This document shows positions 36,817 through 49,987 of a DNA stretch of 64,000 bases, in pieces (the first letter of the stretch is position 1; each line of letters starts with the position of its first letter). The stretch is from Golubevia sp. BC0850 (taxonomy: Eukaryota; Basidiomycota; Exobasidiomycetes; Golubeviales; Golubeviaceae), in assembly GCA_012976225.1 (NCBI GenBank), contig JAAVVG010000007.1, forward strand, positions 558,001 through 622,000, in the 5' to 3' direction. Position numbers and translations under genes: made by a program. The notes beneath the pieces are model-generated. The model was given only the letters and a program-made list of their open reading frames with translations. It searched no databases and had not been told where the DNA came from.

Positions 36817-37927
36817 TTATTCGCAGCCTGTGTAGTCACCAGAAATGACAGCAGGACACTGTGAAGAAGATCGAAGTGACGAGAAGATTGTCAGCTGAGC
36901 TGCTATTACGGTTATTGGTAAGCTGTCGTTCTTCCAAACACTCACTCCTTGGGTGTCAAAGCTCAAGTCGCAGTCCTCGAGGTGATGGCAGCAACGGATG
37001 CAGGCTCTGTTGACGTCAGGTTCTGATAGCAACAAGATGAATGGATCCGATATGTGAGATCAGTGATCAGTAACCGGGCGAAAAGAATGGAGACCAAAGG
37101 CGAGACGCTGGAGCTCTCTCCCTACCATCTCCTCCGTTCACTGCCAACAAATCACTCACCGACAAGCTCCACGTAGCTATCGTACCCCAAGCATGAAGAG
37201 TATCTTGGATTTCCGAGTCCGCCTTCTCCTCCATCCGAGTCGTACTGTCCTCCGCCATCTATAAAAAAAAGAGTCGACGTCAGAGCTGCAGATCCAAATA
37301 GGCGATTCTATGAAAGATGGCTTACTTACCAGATGGGACCAGACGAGTAGACGTTCCTGGGTTGATACATCCTACACGGTGGGGGGAAGAACGAGATCAA
37401 ATTCTGGGCGAGAACAAGGGGTGACTCAAACCGTCGACCTTCTCACTCACCGGTCAGCTGAACGTATTTGTCAGTCTTCTTGAAGTTAGGACCTCCATTC
37501 TTCCAGAACTTCTTTGGAAGTTGTCCTGTCGGGAGTGTAAAGGGTAAGCCACTAGGTCGGATGACCCGTCGAGTCTCACGCATCAACAGCTCTCACCCTG
37601 GCTGTCATCATACTTGTTGGTACAGTAACTCTTCATTCCTCCAGGATGTTCGGAGTCACCGATAGTAGTGTGCTTATCTCTTGGAAGAATGATACAATGG
37701 TCATCGGCGGAAGTTATATAGACCTGCGGTCAGGGAAGAAGGACACGATGAGTCCCCTCGCGATGCTTCCTCGCTCCCTTTCGCCCTTGAAGTTTCCAAA
37801 TCTCACATCACCCCTTCTTTGCCTGCCACTGCTCTCTCGAGTTGCTACTCACAGTGTTATCTGGGGCAGAAGCGGATACCGAAACTGAAACGAGAGTGGT
37901 TGCCAGAATGGCTAGTAGGAAACGCAT
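36817..37927 (-). CDS. Cysteine-rich secreted protein, copy A
   Basis: Seven exons (37927-37853, 37723-37597, 37525-37451, 37371-37330, 37258-37160, 37022-36946, 36858-36817) give 178 residues. Exon 1 is a signal peptide (MRFLLAILATTLVSVSVSAS) ending APDNT. The mature part begins VYITSADDHCIILPRDKHTT, then KSYCTNKYD, KYVQLTGCINPG, SDGGEGG and the core VNRACIRCCHHLEDC. This is the widespread fungal secreted family with a V-x-R-x-C-x-R-C-C core and about ten conserved Cys; function unknown, extracellular by inference. A close paralogue, copy B, lies 2.6 kb away on the other strand beyond the histone pair. Copy A has an intron just before CPAVISGDYTGC that copy B lacks, and lacks copy B's intron in HPG/GMK; the other five introns fall at the same places and phases. 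Confidence 0.88.
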
Positions 37928-38384
37928 TAAAGAGGAGGCTTGATGAAGATGTTTGAGAGGAGAAAGATGAATCGTAGAGTTTGAAAGAGCCCTCCTTTTG
38001 TATGAAAAGGACCTATAGTGAATTCACTAGACAGCTACTGACCATCTCGATCTCAACCCCCTTGAAAGTCTGGGGCTCCTTGGCTTCGAGGGGTCGACTC
38101 CATTGCAGACTAACGTTCCTTTACTTGTATGCGAGCTTCTACTGAACCTCAAAAAAGAAATCACCGCAGGCAATGGTGCTTCCGCGAGCCGATGGTGCAG
38201 CATCAGCAAAGGGAGAGCAAGCGGTCGAATTTGAGGCTCAGAAACGGGAATCAGATCAAGACAAATTCTGAGGCGATAGTACAGATGAAGCTTGATTAAC
38301 TGGATAGCATGATGAATAGTATTACAGATAGTGAACATGACATGAACATAGACAGAGAACAGAGACGGGAGACGCAGACGATGT
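37928..38384. other. Intergenic, promoter of copy A and 3' flank of H4
   Basis: No additional gene is seen. The H4 3' UTR and the copy A promoter share this space. Confidence 0.5.
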
Positions 38385-39314
<930 letters not shown>

Positions 39315-39886
39315 ATGGCTCGTACCAAACAAACCGCTAGAAAGTCAACTGGAGGAAAGGTGAGTCTTTCAAAGTTAGACGCGTCGTCGCCGTCCACCAC
39401 TAATCACCATCCCTACCTTCATCTACCCTTTTTCAGGCTCCACGTAAGCAACTTGCTACCAAGGCTGCTCGTAAATCAGCACCATCTGCGGGGGGAGGTG
39501 AGTCAACCGTCGCGACCCTCTCGGCCATCAGCACCACTCCCTTTCTGACCATCCCCTTCTTCTCTCTTCATCCTTCCACAGTCAAGAAGCCACACAGATA
39601 CAGACCAGGAACCGTCGCTCTTCGTGAGATCAGAAGATACCAAAAGTCTACTGAGCTCTTGATCCGCAAGCTTCCTTTCCAACGTTTGGTTCGTGAGATC
39701 GCCCAAGACTTCAAGACCGACCTTCGTTTCCAATCTTCAGCCGTCATGGCTCTACAAGAATCTGCTGAAGCTTACCTAGTCAGCTTATTCGAGGACACCA
39801 ACTTGGCCTCCATTCACGCCAAGAGAGTCACCATCATGCCAAAGGATATTGCTCTCGCCAGAAGATTGAGAGGAGAGAGAACTTAA
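39315..39886 (+). CDS. HHT1: Histone H3
   Basis: Three exons (39315-39359, 39437-39497, 39582-39886) give exactly 136 codons plus stop. The sequence starts [15 protein letters not shown], continues [20 protein letters not shown] and ends [16 protein letters not shown]. Lysines 4, 9, 14, 27 and 36 are present. The introns follow Lys14 and Gly34. It is a canonical replication-type fungal H3, not CENP-A. It is transcribed divergently from H4. Confidence 0.96.
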
Positions 39887-40506
39887 TTTCGATTCCCTGC
39901 TTGCCCTTCCTTGTCTCATACCTGTTTATCGATCTGTTTCTATCATGTAATTTTACTCAGTCTCACAATGTATTCACCTGTGTTCCATCTTTGCTTCTTG
40001 GACTTCGTCTGCGCCTAGTGCCTCTCAATATGTCAATGTTCCAGCATTTTTTCCGCATTTTACCTTGAAGTGATTACAATGAATGTAAAGCTGAGAAGCG
40101 GAAACGCTGGGAGGCAAGTCTAATTGTAGCAGAGCCAAACAATTGACTCACTTGTGTCTGCGTGTCTGGCGCTTCTCCCTTCAAGCTTCAAGCTCGACTC
40201 AGACATTGAGCGATGAAGCGACGAAGTGGAAGGAATGCTTGTAAGAATAACCCCCTACATGGTATCGCGCTTGACGAAAGGATTTGGGAGGGAAGGATTG
40301 ACCTCACTTCCTTCGTCGATCCTTTACCCCTTGAATGTTTCAGAAATCACGCTGTTCCGTGTGCTCACCTCACCTCAAAAGAATCTCGAAACTTTCTCTT
40401 CTTCTCTTGTTCATCTCTTTCATTCTCTCTTTCTTCTTTCTTCTTCCTTCTTGCTTCTTGCTTCAAGTCCGTTCAAGTCTAATCTGCCCAATTGCTCTAC
40501 TTAAAA
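39887..40506. other. Intergenic, 3' flank of H3 and promoter of copy B
   Basis: No further gene is seen. The last 130 bases before copy B are CT-rich (TTCTTCTT and CTTGCTTC runs), like other promoters here. Confidence 0.5.
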
Positions 40507-41611
40507 ATGCGTTTCTCCCTCACATTCTTTATTTTGGCCGCCGCCATGTCAGTCTCTGCTACTGCTCTCAAGCCAAGAGCCGCTCCCGATAATACAGTGA
40601 GTTCAAAGTACAATTACGATATCTGAGCTCGACACTACCACTGCGGGAGACCAGAAAGCCTCCCTTTGACCCTCTGTTGGAGTGTTGTCTCATCGCCCCC
40701 TTGTCCGAATCATTTCCTTCCTCATCTCCGTCCTCGACAGGTCTATATCTCTTCGGCATCTGACTATTGTATGATATTACCAAGAGACAAGCATACAACT
40801 ATCGGAGATTCAGAGCACCCCGGGTACGTAGAACTTGGTCCACATCGAGTTCGACAAAGTACTGACACCACACTTCTCCTTTCTCCTTTAATCTAATCAG
40901 GGGAATGAAAAGTTACTGTTCTAACAGATACGACAACTCTCAAGGTGATTCGTTGGGAAGTTAAAGTTCTTCTTCTATTACCTTTGTCGGCAAACTGATC
41001 CAATTCTCACTTCACAGGAAAGATCCCACAAAACTTCTGGAAGAACGGAGGTCCTCACTACAAGAAGACTACCAAATACGTCCAACTGACTGGTGAGTGA
41101 GAGAGCTGGGCGAACCTCGTCGATGTTGAACGCTTTGCTTGACGAATCTCACCCTTTCTGTCTTCTTCGTCCCACTCCACAACAGGTTGCATCAATCCCG
41201 GTTCTTCGTCTCGTCTGGTTTCATCTGGTGAGTACTCACTTGGCCCAATCTCTCCTTGTGATCTAGCTGAGGCTGACTCCACTCTCCCCTTTTTCAGACG
41301 GTGGAGGACAATACGACAGTAACGGAGGAGACGGAGGTAAGGGTAATCCTAGAGGAAGTGTTTGTAGTGGTTATGCAAGCTACGTTGAGATAGTGGGTGA
41401 GTCTTCTTTTTTGTTGGGAGTGAGGAGCAGGAGAGTCGTCAGCGTCTCCTTGTACTGACCATCAACTTCCATCTCTCCCTCGTTTTCTCCAGAGCCGGAC
41501 GTCAACCGCGCTTGCATTCGATGCTGCTCAAATCCAAATGACTGCGAGCTGACCAGAGATACAAGCGGTTGTCCATCAATAATCAAGGGAAACTACAATG
41601 GATGTAATTGA
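40507..41611 (+). CDS. Cysteine-rich secreted protein, copy B
   Basis: Seven exons (40507-40596, 40741-40823, 40901-40944, 41018-41092, 41186-41227, 41298-41396, 41493-41611) give 183 residues. A signal peptide (MRFSLTFFILAAAMSVSATA) is followed by LKPRAAPDNT, where KPR could be a Kex2-type cut site. The mature chain reads VYISSASDYCMILPRDKHTT, KSYCSNRYD, KYVQLTGCINPG, SDGGGQYDSNGG, VNRACIRCCSNPNDC and GCPSIIKGNYNGC. It is strongly similar to copy A along its whole length, so the two arose by duplication. The family is secreted and found in many fungi; its function is not known. Because the block is symmetrical about the histone pair, an inverted duplication is likely. Confidence 0.88.
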
Positions 41612-42176
41612 GAAGCCTTGGCGACTCTTTAATCCGAGCAGCCTCTTTGATCCCATTCCCCAATTCTTCACTGTCTTTACTCATTTTCGTACTGCTTCAT
41701 ACTCCTGTTACACACTTCGTTCAATTTGAGTTCTTTTAATTCCACGCTTACACATTCTATCCGCTCTTTCTCGAGGGACAGGCGGCAAGCCCCCTTGAGA
41801 ACCTAGGATTGCCGACTGAGGTTTTGCTTCTTTCAATGCGGCTTGAAGTCGAAAGCGACATCTTTGCTATATTAGTAGACCATCAGAAATTAAAAGAGAC
41901 CGATGGAAGACGAAGTAGGAATGTACGGGCAGTAGAAGAGTGAACAGCATTCAAGATGCGAGTCATCATCAGTCACTTCGAATTTGAGGCTCTTACTTTC
42001 ATGTTCTGGAGAGCCATGGGTATCATCAACAACTCACATTGTTTACTTCTCACTTGTGTCAAGACGTTAAGGATAGGAGGAAGATGATTGACCGAAATAG
42101 TGGACTTGCGTTCCCTTCGAACCTGCGAGCTCTCTCCTTCCTTCCCAGCAACCCTGATCATCTAATTCCAAACCCA
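41612..42176. other. Intergenic, promoter of ferredoxin gene
   Basis: No other gene is seen. The frame of the ferredoxin gene is open upstream of the chosen ATG to about 42039, with earlier in-frame ATGs, so part of this stretch could be coding. Confidence 0.45.
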
Positions 42177-43386
42177 ATGGTTTCATCAACAATTCCAGGC
42201 CGTACTTCAAGGTCTGCCAAATCCAACCTGGATCAATTTTTAAAGAGAGGTAGAAGCTTCAATCTCAAATCTTCTTCTTCATCGGCATCTTCTTGCTCTC
42301 ATTCCACAATCTCAACTCTCTCTTCTTCTTCAAGAAGCACACAAACACCCAAACCTTCTTTAAAGTCGAACAAATACACCATCAGCTCTAGGCAATTCAA
42401 CTTACAGGCAGGTTTGAGTTCGCAAAAGAGGCTTCCTTTCAACACAAGCACAAGCAGAGCAAATGGGCCCCTTGGAAGCTTGAAAGAGAATCAGAGTAGG
42501 GGATTCAGGACTTCCGCAGGTGAGTGATCATTGGGCTGGGATATTTTTGAAAGCTATGGAAGTTATGGAAATGGGCAGAGTGCTTTTCTGGAGAGCTGAG
42601 GCGCAGTTGGATTTGGAATGAGTCAGACGTATGGCATGGCTTCCATCTATCATTTCCCCAAAGGTCCCACATCTCAACACATTGCTTAACTTTGTGTGAA
42701 CTATCATTCACTACTCTTCTTGACAGTGGCTCAACATGGAGGGATCGACCGACCGGATCCAGGTACAGGAATCAAAGTCATCTTCAGAGATTCAAAAGGG
42801 ACAGACATCAAGACTGTGGAAGTGAATGAGGGAGATGATCTCTTGAGCATAGCTCACGAATACGATATTGAACTTGAAGGTGAGCTCTTCTCTCTGAGCT
42901 ATCAGTATCGTCCGGAGACTATGATGAACCTTTAGACTGACCTTTCCTGTCCTCATTCGACCACCTATTCGTCACTCACAGGAGCCTGTGAAGGTTCGAT
43001 AGCTTGCTCAACCTGTCATGTGATACTAGAACCTGAAGCGTATGAGACTTTGGAGGAACCAGGAGATGATGAGAATGATATGCTGGATTTGGCTTTCGGT
43101 TTGACTGATACGTGAGTTTCGCTTTCCATCTCTCTCACACCTCTCGTCATAGAGCTCTCAGGAGTTCTCTGTTTTTCAGGAATTAAAGTTCTTCATACTC
43201 GGGAAACGAAGTCGTAGCCGATCTCTCCTTTCTGATCCTGACCCACCTCTCTCCTTTCCTCCACTGAAACGTAGCTCAAGGTTAGGATGTCAAGTCAAAA
43301 TCACCAAAGAATTAGATGGTTTGGTGGCTCAATTACCTTCTGCAACTCGTAACATGTATGTGGATGGTCACAAGGCTGGTCATTAA
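42177..43386 (+). CDS. YAH1: Mitochondrial [2Fe-2S] adrenodoxin-type ferredoxin
   Basis: Four exons (42177-42519, 42727-42879, 42982-43111, 43275-43386) give 245 residues from the ATG at MVSSTIPG. The first 110 residues are Ser/Arg/Lys-rich and ends SRGFRTSAG, a typical mitochondrial presequence. The ferredoxin fold follows: [18 protein letters not shown], then Cys168, Cys174 and Cys177 in [14 protein letters not shown] and Cys214 in SRLGCQVKI, spaced C-x5-C-x2-C-x36-C exactly as in adrenodoxin. The acidic [11 protein letters not shown] helix is the usual docking site for ferredoxin reductase. Yah1 feeds electrons to the mitochondrial Fe-S assembly machinery and to haem A synthesis. There is no Cox15 fusion here, unlike fission yeast Etp1. 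An earlier ATG (42084 or 42039) is possible. Confidence 0.92.
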
Positions 43387-43815
43387 AGGAGGCTTCGATG
43401 CAAGGGCCGTAAGATTACGATTGGAATCTACCATATTAGCCTCTCGTTGTTCGCATGTTGATTTCTTTCTCTATTGGAATTTAATCGAGGGTGAACAATA
43501 TTCTTTTCACGTCGTATGATTGGCTCAAGAGTCGAGAAGAGAGCATAGCTTCCGTTTATTCGCTTCCGTTTGTTCTTCAAAAGTGCTCTGCCGTTCCTCT
43601 TATTTCCTCAATGTGATCGAGTTCTCCCAAATGCAAGCATTCCCCACTCATCCAAGTGATTTCATCAGACTGTCATACCTCAAAACTTCGAACGCCCGGA
43701 AAAAGCATGCAGAACCCTCCGATTGCAAGAAAGTTTTCTGCCATCACTCGTTTGATTGAACGAACACTTTCGATTCAGCAAAAAAGAGTACAAAAGCAGA
43801 AATTGCATTTCGAAA
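43387..43815. other. Convergent 3' flanks
   Basis: No gene is seen between the convergent ferredoxin and CLF1 genes. Confidence 0.5.
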
Positions 43816-46709
43816 TCACTCTTCATCACTTTCATCTTGAATTTCAATTTTCTCCCCATTCGCATCGGCAGCTCCATTCTCATTTCCTTCTCTCTCTTCT
43901 CCGTTTGGAGCAGCTTCTGCCTCTTCCTGCTCTTCTTGTTCTGGTTGCACTTCTCCAGCCGCTTCTTTGTCTGCCTGAGCTTTTCGCCAAGCGTGGGCCA
44001 TTTGAAGAAGTTTGAACGAAGGCTTTCCTTTTCCTTCGTCGTCGTCGGGGAATAGCATGTCGTAGTACTGCAGAAGCATAGAGAGCGGCAAGAAGATGGG
44101 TCAGATATTGATTCAAAGAACAATGTGTTCCAGAACGTCAAACACACGAGTTCTGAAATCTCAAAGAGAAACGGAATTTTTCGGTTCCTTTGTAAATCGA
44201 TACTCACCTCTTCCATTCCTTGACCACCTTCCATCTGCCTCCTCTTCTTGACAACTCTTGGAAGCTTTCCTTCCACTTCTTTGAGCTTTGCGTTTTCTCC
44301 CGTTCCGGCTTCGATTTCACTCTCAGTAGCTCCATGTTGGGCTTCGAAAGTCTTCCAGGCCTCGAGTAGGACCACTCGCTGTTGAAATGACGAGGAGGAA
44401 GATGGCAAAGAGATAAAGTGAAAGTTCAGAAAGCGGCTCGAATCTTCTGTGTCGCAGCTCAAAGATGAACCCCCCCCCAAGAGTGCATCCCTCTACGGAA
44501 ACTCACCTCTTCTTTGAGACCCTTCATCTTGAGATCCCGATAACCTCGTTCGAAGATTTCTCTAGTTCTGAGCTTAGCAGCCTCTCTTCTCTGTTTCCTG
44601 TTCTCCATCTCTCCTGCGGAGAGACGTTGCTCAGCTGGCAACTGCGGAGCTTTCTCCTCCTCCCCTTCCTCATCGTCATCTGGCTCGTCCTCATCCTCCT
44701 CCTCAGCAATGGCGGCTCCGATTTGAGCCAAGGCGAAACTGACCCAAACCTTGACATGTCCAGTTTTCTGTATAAGTTTCTCATACAAAGAATTGACGTT
44801 CTCCCATTCTCTCTCCTCGAACTCGAAATCGATGAAAGCCTTCCAAAGAATCTCGGGCATATCCATTCCACTAGACTGCCTAGTAGCTAATTCAAAGATA
44901 GCTCTAGCTCTGTCTGAGTCGAAAAGATTCCTTTCTAATTCAGCAAATCGAATCCAAGTTCTTGAATTTGAAGATTCCCATTCTAAAGCTCTTTCGTAAA
45001 TCTTACGTGCTCTGTCGAATTCTTTGAGACTTAATTCCAATTCCACGTATCCAGAGAACAACTTTTCCTTAGGACACATTCCGATTGCTGCTCCTAAGAT
45101 CTTGCGAGCTGCAGTCAATTCTAATCTCCTGACTTCGAAATGAGCATAGTTTAACCAAAGTTTAGCAAAGGTGAAAGTCTTGTGCGGTACGATTGCAATC
45201 GCAGCCTTATAAACCTCTCTTGATCTTGAATAGTCTTTCGTGTCAATCTCTTCGAAGAGAGCGTAAGAAAGCCACAAGAAGATGTACCTCCTCCAATGTC
45301 TCTTCTCAGATCCTGGAGGAACATTAGCTACTGCTCTCTCATAAATCTCCCTAACTCTGTTCCTGGCTGACTCGACTTCTGGAGAAGATCTTGAGGATCC
45401 AGATCGAAGTAGAGCCCGATAGGCATCCTCTTCTAGCCTAGTATAATCAAACCAAGTATCATAATTGCTCTTTGCAGCTTCACTAGAATCCAATTCCTCC
45501 TCATACTGAATCCTCCTTTTTCCTAACACTGTATCTTCAACTCCCTCTCTCGTCCCATATTGCTTCTCGAATCTTGAATAGGAAGAATAGATACCAGAAC
45601 TTTTACTTCTAGGTAATCTTTCTAGAGCATATTTATAAATGACTCTAGCTCTGTCGATCTCCTTAGCTCTGGTTTCCATCTTCGCAAAAGCAGTATAAAC
45701 CGTTTGAGCTCTTTCCAATTTATCTTCTTCATCTCCGAAGTAGTCCAATGCCATTGTAAAGACATGTCTTCCCTTGTCTAAATTCCCACGATCTTCTTCG
45801 AACTTGGCCCATTTAATCCATTGTTTCGGTTCAGAGTGACAAGTCACCGCTCGTTCCCAGACTTGACTAGCTTTTTCTAGTTCATTGTATCTGATTTCCA
45901 TTCCAATGTAAGCTCCCCATGCTTTCTCATCTGGTTCCCAAGTCATCCATCTTTCAAAGACTTGACGAGCTCCATCTACGTTTCCTAGAAGTTCTTCCAG
46001 GTGAACGTACTTGTACCATAGCTGATCGATTCGAGGTAAAATCGAGACTCCTCGATCGTACAAGTTACGAGCATGCTGAATGTTACGAGATTTGAGCTCT
46101 ACTTCTGTGTAACGCATCCAAAGAGGGACGTGATGAGGGTCTACATCTAGGGCTCTCTCAAAGACTGAGCGAGCTCGTGGCAGTTCACCTTGAGAAGCTT
46201 CCCAGACTGCGTATCTGATCCAGCAAGGAATCTGAAAGGCAAGGAGAAGGGTAACAAAAGAGTCAGTTAGAATTGGGGATAGATGAGCAGCAGCAGATTC
46301 GAAACATCCTTCCCCCTCTCTCATGGAATCAATGGTCAACAGCTTCGATGTGGAGTAAATGGTACACCCATCTCAACTCCATCACCTCAAACGAAGTGAC
46401 TGATTAGGCGGTTGAGGTTACGTAGCTGGTCTTGACGCTTGGATCCCAATCTTCCTCCCTTCCTCAATGTGTGCCATCTCGATAGCTACTCACATTGCCT
46501 CGAGTCTTTCTGATCTCTTCTTCAAACTCCTTCCTCTTTCTTCCTCTGTACTCTTCCAATTCCTCATAATCCTCGACCTTTGTCTTTGTGAGTTTCAAAG
46601 GAGCCTCCTGACCTTCATTGGCCTCTCGCAGCAATTGTTCTGCAGAGATCTGGATGGGAGCTGGAGCTCGATTCTTGATCCGAGGAGCTCGATTGTCTCG
46701 ACCAGACAT
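43816..46709 (-). CDS. CLF1: Pre-mRNA splicing factor Clf1 (crooked-neck, Syf3)
   Basis: Four exons (46709-46494, 46231-44507, 44378-44208, 44067-43816) give about 787 residues. It opens with [20 protein letters not shown], the conserved start of Clf1/CRN proteins, then a long array of HAT (half-a-TPR) repeats, for example [40 protein letters not shown] and [20 protein letters not shown]. An acidic insert (about [17 protein letters not shown]) interrupts the last repeats, and the chain ends [26 protein letters not shown] and an acidic tail. Clf1 is a scaffold of the Prp19/NTC complex that helps join U5/U6 to the spliceosome. The intron after residue 72 falls where TRGN joins IPCWIRYA, restoring the first repeat. 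Confidence 0.94.
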
Positions 46710-47267
46710 GATTGGAATGAATCAAAGAGACGAGAGGAGTTGCTGGAAGAGATGGATGATGGTCTTGCTGTGAGGAGTGTTGGGAGGGAGAGAGGAATTC
46801 TATAGTCCTTCCTTCCTGGGGAACCAAGCATCATTCTCATTCTTCTTTGATCAACCTCAGGAAAGAATCAGAGTACTGGTGAGTAAAGGAGTTCGATAAG
46901 GTCACTGTCATAAGAAGATGGCAAAGAAAGAGAGCAGCAGGGTATTAAGAGGCAGGATTCGCTGAAGATCGAAGCAACCATTTACATGTCGCTCCTGAGC
47001 TATGTTCTGGGCTCATGTAAGCTTGCTTGAGTTAGACTTCTAGATCTCTATACCTTTACCTCCGTCTGCTCTGCGCTGCTATGAGAGCACGTACGAGTGA
47101 CCTGACACTCATGACAGTGGCTCAGCTGTCACACCTTTCTCTTTCCATCGAGTTCGTTCTTCATTGTCACCCACTTACATCCTTTTCTTCTCAGGTTATA
47201 CCGACTCTGAAGCCATCACTGCCTCAAGCGCTCGGTTTCGCTACCTTCCACAGCCTCTACTCAGAAA
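46710..47267. other. Intergenic, promoter of CLF1
   Basis: No gene is seen. It separates divergent CLF1 from the F-box remnant. Confidence 0.5.
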
Positions 47268-48450
47268 ATGGAGTCAAACCTTCCATCCGAAGTCCTACTT
47301 CTCCCTATCGATTACTTGGATTCACCAACTTAAATGGATTGTAGAGAAGTCCGTAAAAGGTGGAAATAAGTTATAGACTCAAATCGTATGCTTTGGAACT
47401 TCTTCTATCTCCCAAGAGAAGGAAGAGGTTTCAAACTCTCGATGTTAGAATTATTTACTCGCAAGTCAGTCACTGGTTTGACTTCCTTTAGGGCTGATCA
47501 AGTCTTAAAAAGTTTCAGCAGACGAGATAGATGAATCAACGAGCAAAAAGGAAAAGATAGCTTGCAAGAAAGCCGTGGAAGGACTTGAAGATGCTGTTAT
47601 TGAGTTGTTACTTTGAATCTGAGGGATTGAGGTCTTTTACTTGTCCTCAATGGAGGGTAACATGGAAAGTTTTGGAGAGCATTCATCTGTCTCCAACACT
47701 GGAATCATTTACCTACAATAGTTCTTTAATCCCAAATGCAGTCAGAGTCAGAGAACTTCAATCCACCACAATTACTGAAAAGGCTCCTCTCTTAACGAGT
47801 CAACTTCTGGACCAGCACTCACTAGATTATTATTGAGAGATTCACAGATGCTAGGTGGTGAATCACCCGTCTTAGAGTCTTTATCTTGTAGATTGTTACA
47901 CCTTTCACTGCCACTCAATCAACTTCCTCAAACCTCAATCTCGGTCCCACGGCTACAAGTTTTGGAGTTGACTGACTTCAGTAGAAAAACCAAGTTACCG
48001 GCTAACTACACTTTTCCAGTCCTCAAGATGCTTACCCTGTCTGCTGACTCTGTCGAAAAATCGTTCGCAATTCCTTCCCTCGATGCTCTCTGCTTGGAGC
48101 AGTGCTGGATTCTACCAGGACGATTGTATACCATCGCTCTAGGACATCAAAAGTCTTCAATGCTAATGAAAGGTGCTGACACTTTCACCACATGTCACCA
48201 TCAATTTAAAGCTCTGAGAATCGATTATCTTGTGAAGTTCTCTGCAAAAGGTCTGGTTTCGATGTTACAAGCTAGAAGAGAGGCGGTGCAGATTGGAACT
48301 CAAGTTGGAGGAGTCGAGATGGTCAATATTGAGACGTTGACTTTGGATATTAGTAAGATCGAGGAAGCTAAACACGTGACAAAGCTGAGGGGTTTGGTGG
48401 AATTGGTGGATTGCAGAGATGCTCCCGAGATGATTACAATCGAGTGCTGA
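47268..48450 (+). pseudogene. Decayed F-box/LRR gene
   Basis: From the ATG at 47268 the frame reads MESNLPSEVLLLPIDYLD, a clear F-box start, then CREVRKRWK, VIDSNRMLWNFFYLPREGRG and LELFTRKSVTGLTSFRADQV, in the same frame but crossed by two in-frame stops (after SPT and after KRWK), with a third ending the block near 47530. Further on the sense shifts frame, and a 205-codon frame (47833-48450) carries a run of leucine-rich steps (LESLSCRLLHLSLPLNQLPQ, VLELTDFSRKT, LKMLTLSADSVE, VEMVNIETLTLDI). Several independent breaks make a living gene unlikely. It would once have been an SCF substrate receptor. Confidence 0.6.
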
Positions 48451-49103
48451 GGGATTCGGGTTGTGAGTTTACTTCCAGGTTTCTGGATCTCTGTGTGTTC
48501 GTTCTAGATTTGAGTTATGAGGAGGTTTGCCCTATAGTCACTCATTTCTGACTGATCCTCTCCCACTCTCTTTAGCAGGTCTCTGAGTCGAACAAGCTTG
48601 ATCATTCAAGTCGTAGACTCTTTCCTGGATCGCTCAACAATTTCAGTACTGTACTAATCGACGAATGAATCGATTTGATCTTTTGAACGCACCTGGCTGC
48701 CCTTTGGTTGGATCGAATTGGAGCCGGTCGTCGACGCAGCTTCAACCTGCGTCTGTCGCTTTTTAATCTGAGAATCCACAATTTCCACCAAGAAGAAAGT
48801 AGTTAACCAACAGCACGAGGTAGAGAGAATCAGGTATAGAATACAATGGCGACGAAACCGAGAAAGTTCATTGGAGAAGCAAAGAAACAGCAAGGCACAA
48901 AGGAAAGGCGTCAAAGAGTAAACGTGGGAGATATAACAAGCTTTCAAAAAGCAGAAGTGGATCCTTAGCAAAAGACGGAAGCCTGGTGAAGCGGAAAGGG
49001 TCAAATGCGAGAGTTAGCTTCTAGTCGAACACCCGTCAACTTCTCTTCAAACTGACCAGGCAAGTGAAGACACTGATCTCCTCTTCAATCTGTAGAGATT
49101 TCC
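48451..49103. other. Intergenic, one weak open frame
   Basis: A minus-strand frame (48654-49004, no ATG start) would encode about 115 residues with two hydrophobic segments and a polar tail. Nothing else supports it as a gene, and no other feature is seen. Confidence 0.35.
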
Positions 49104-49598
49104 CTAGAAAATGGCCCCGACCTCTAATCCAACTGCTTGCTCAGAGCTGGGATTTTCGACTTTTTTAGCTTTTTTCAATCTCTCACTCCCAGCTCTATCT
49201 CTAGCCCAAGGTTCTCCATCTGCGAATTCCTGTTCTTTTAATTCTTGCATCCGTTTGGCTCTTCGTCTTTCTCTCTCTTCTGCCTGCTCCTCTTCTTTAG
49301 ATTGACGCAACGTTCCAGCGTGTCCTTCGCCATCTGTGACTGTGACAGTGAACGAGGGTCGACCTTGCGATTTTTTGAGGTTGCTTTGATCTTCCTCCGC
49401 TGATGTTTTGACTGATGACTCGGAGGATTTGTGAGGAGAGCTTTGAGAAGAGCTTCTGTTTGACGCAGACCTGACGCTTGAAGGTCTTGCAGCATCTTCC
49501 GGGTAGCTTGGACGCTTGATGGTACCCTCTGCGACTGCCCTTGCTCTCTCGGATCTTATCTCTGACACTGTCTTGGATGAAGATTTGGAGAGCCCCAT
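49104..49598 (-). CDS. Small charged hypothetical protein
   Basis: An intronless frame of 164 residues starts MGLSKSSSKTVSEIRSERAR. It is Ser/Arg/Glu-rich, with a probable coiled coil or long helix (SKEEEQAEERERRRAKRMQE) at about 100-125 and a more ordered end (AVGLEVGAIF). Met-Gly at the start could allow N-myristoylation, though Lys and Ser nearby are only moderately suitable. I do not recognise the family. Codon use is like that of neighbouring genes, which favours a real gene over chance. Confidence 0.55.
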   Translation of the reverse strand: MGLSKSSSKTVSEIRSERARAVAEGTIKRPSYPEDAARPSSVRSASNRSSSQSSPHKSSESSVKTSAEEDQSNLKKSQGRPSFTVTVTDGEGHAGTLRQSKEEEQAEERERRRAKRMQELKEQEFADGEPWARDRAGSERLKKAKKVENPSSEQAVGLEVGAIF

Positions 49599-49987
49599 TT
49601 AACTTTGGCAGAGCATGTAATGTTAAAGAAGTGGAAGTTTGTGAGAGAGACTTATGGATACTCAGAAACGGGCTGCCCATGAGGTCTTCCGGCCCCTATC
49701 AGTTTGCCTCTGTGCCGCGAAGGGATAAGTCGCTCGCCTCGGGGGGTTAGCAAGGATTTCTGTGGAAAAGATGGATGTCTCTTTGAGATCCGTGAAGAAG
49801 AGGAAGAGGAAGAAGCATCGACTCGACCAGCACTGCAAACGAACTCGGCACGTCCTCAGTCCTTCATTAAGCAAAGAGAGGTTGAGAGAAGCCAATCTAT
49901 ATTGAAACTTCAGAGTAAGTGAAAGTCTGAAGCAAAGAAAAAAAATGAGTTCAGAAGTAAAAGTCTAATGTCCATCGAAATCCGCCC
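49599..49987. other. Intergenic, 3' flank of SEC12
   Basis: No gene is recognised in this short region between the small gene and the SEC12 stop codon. Confidence 0.5.

Noticed and set aside
48654-49004. Minus-strand frame with two hydrophobic segments as a small membrane protein
   Set aside because: No ATG start, no splice partner, no recognisable motif; hydrophobicity may only reflect T-rich DNA.
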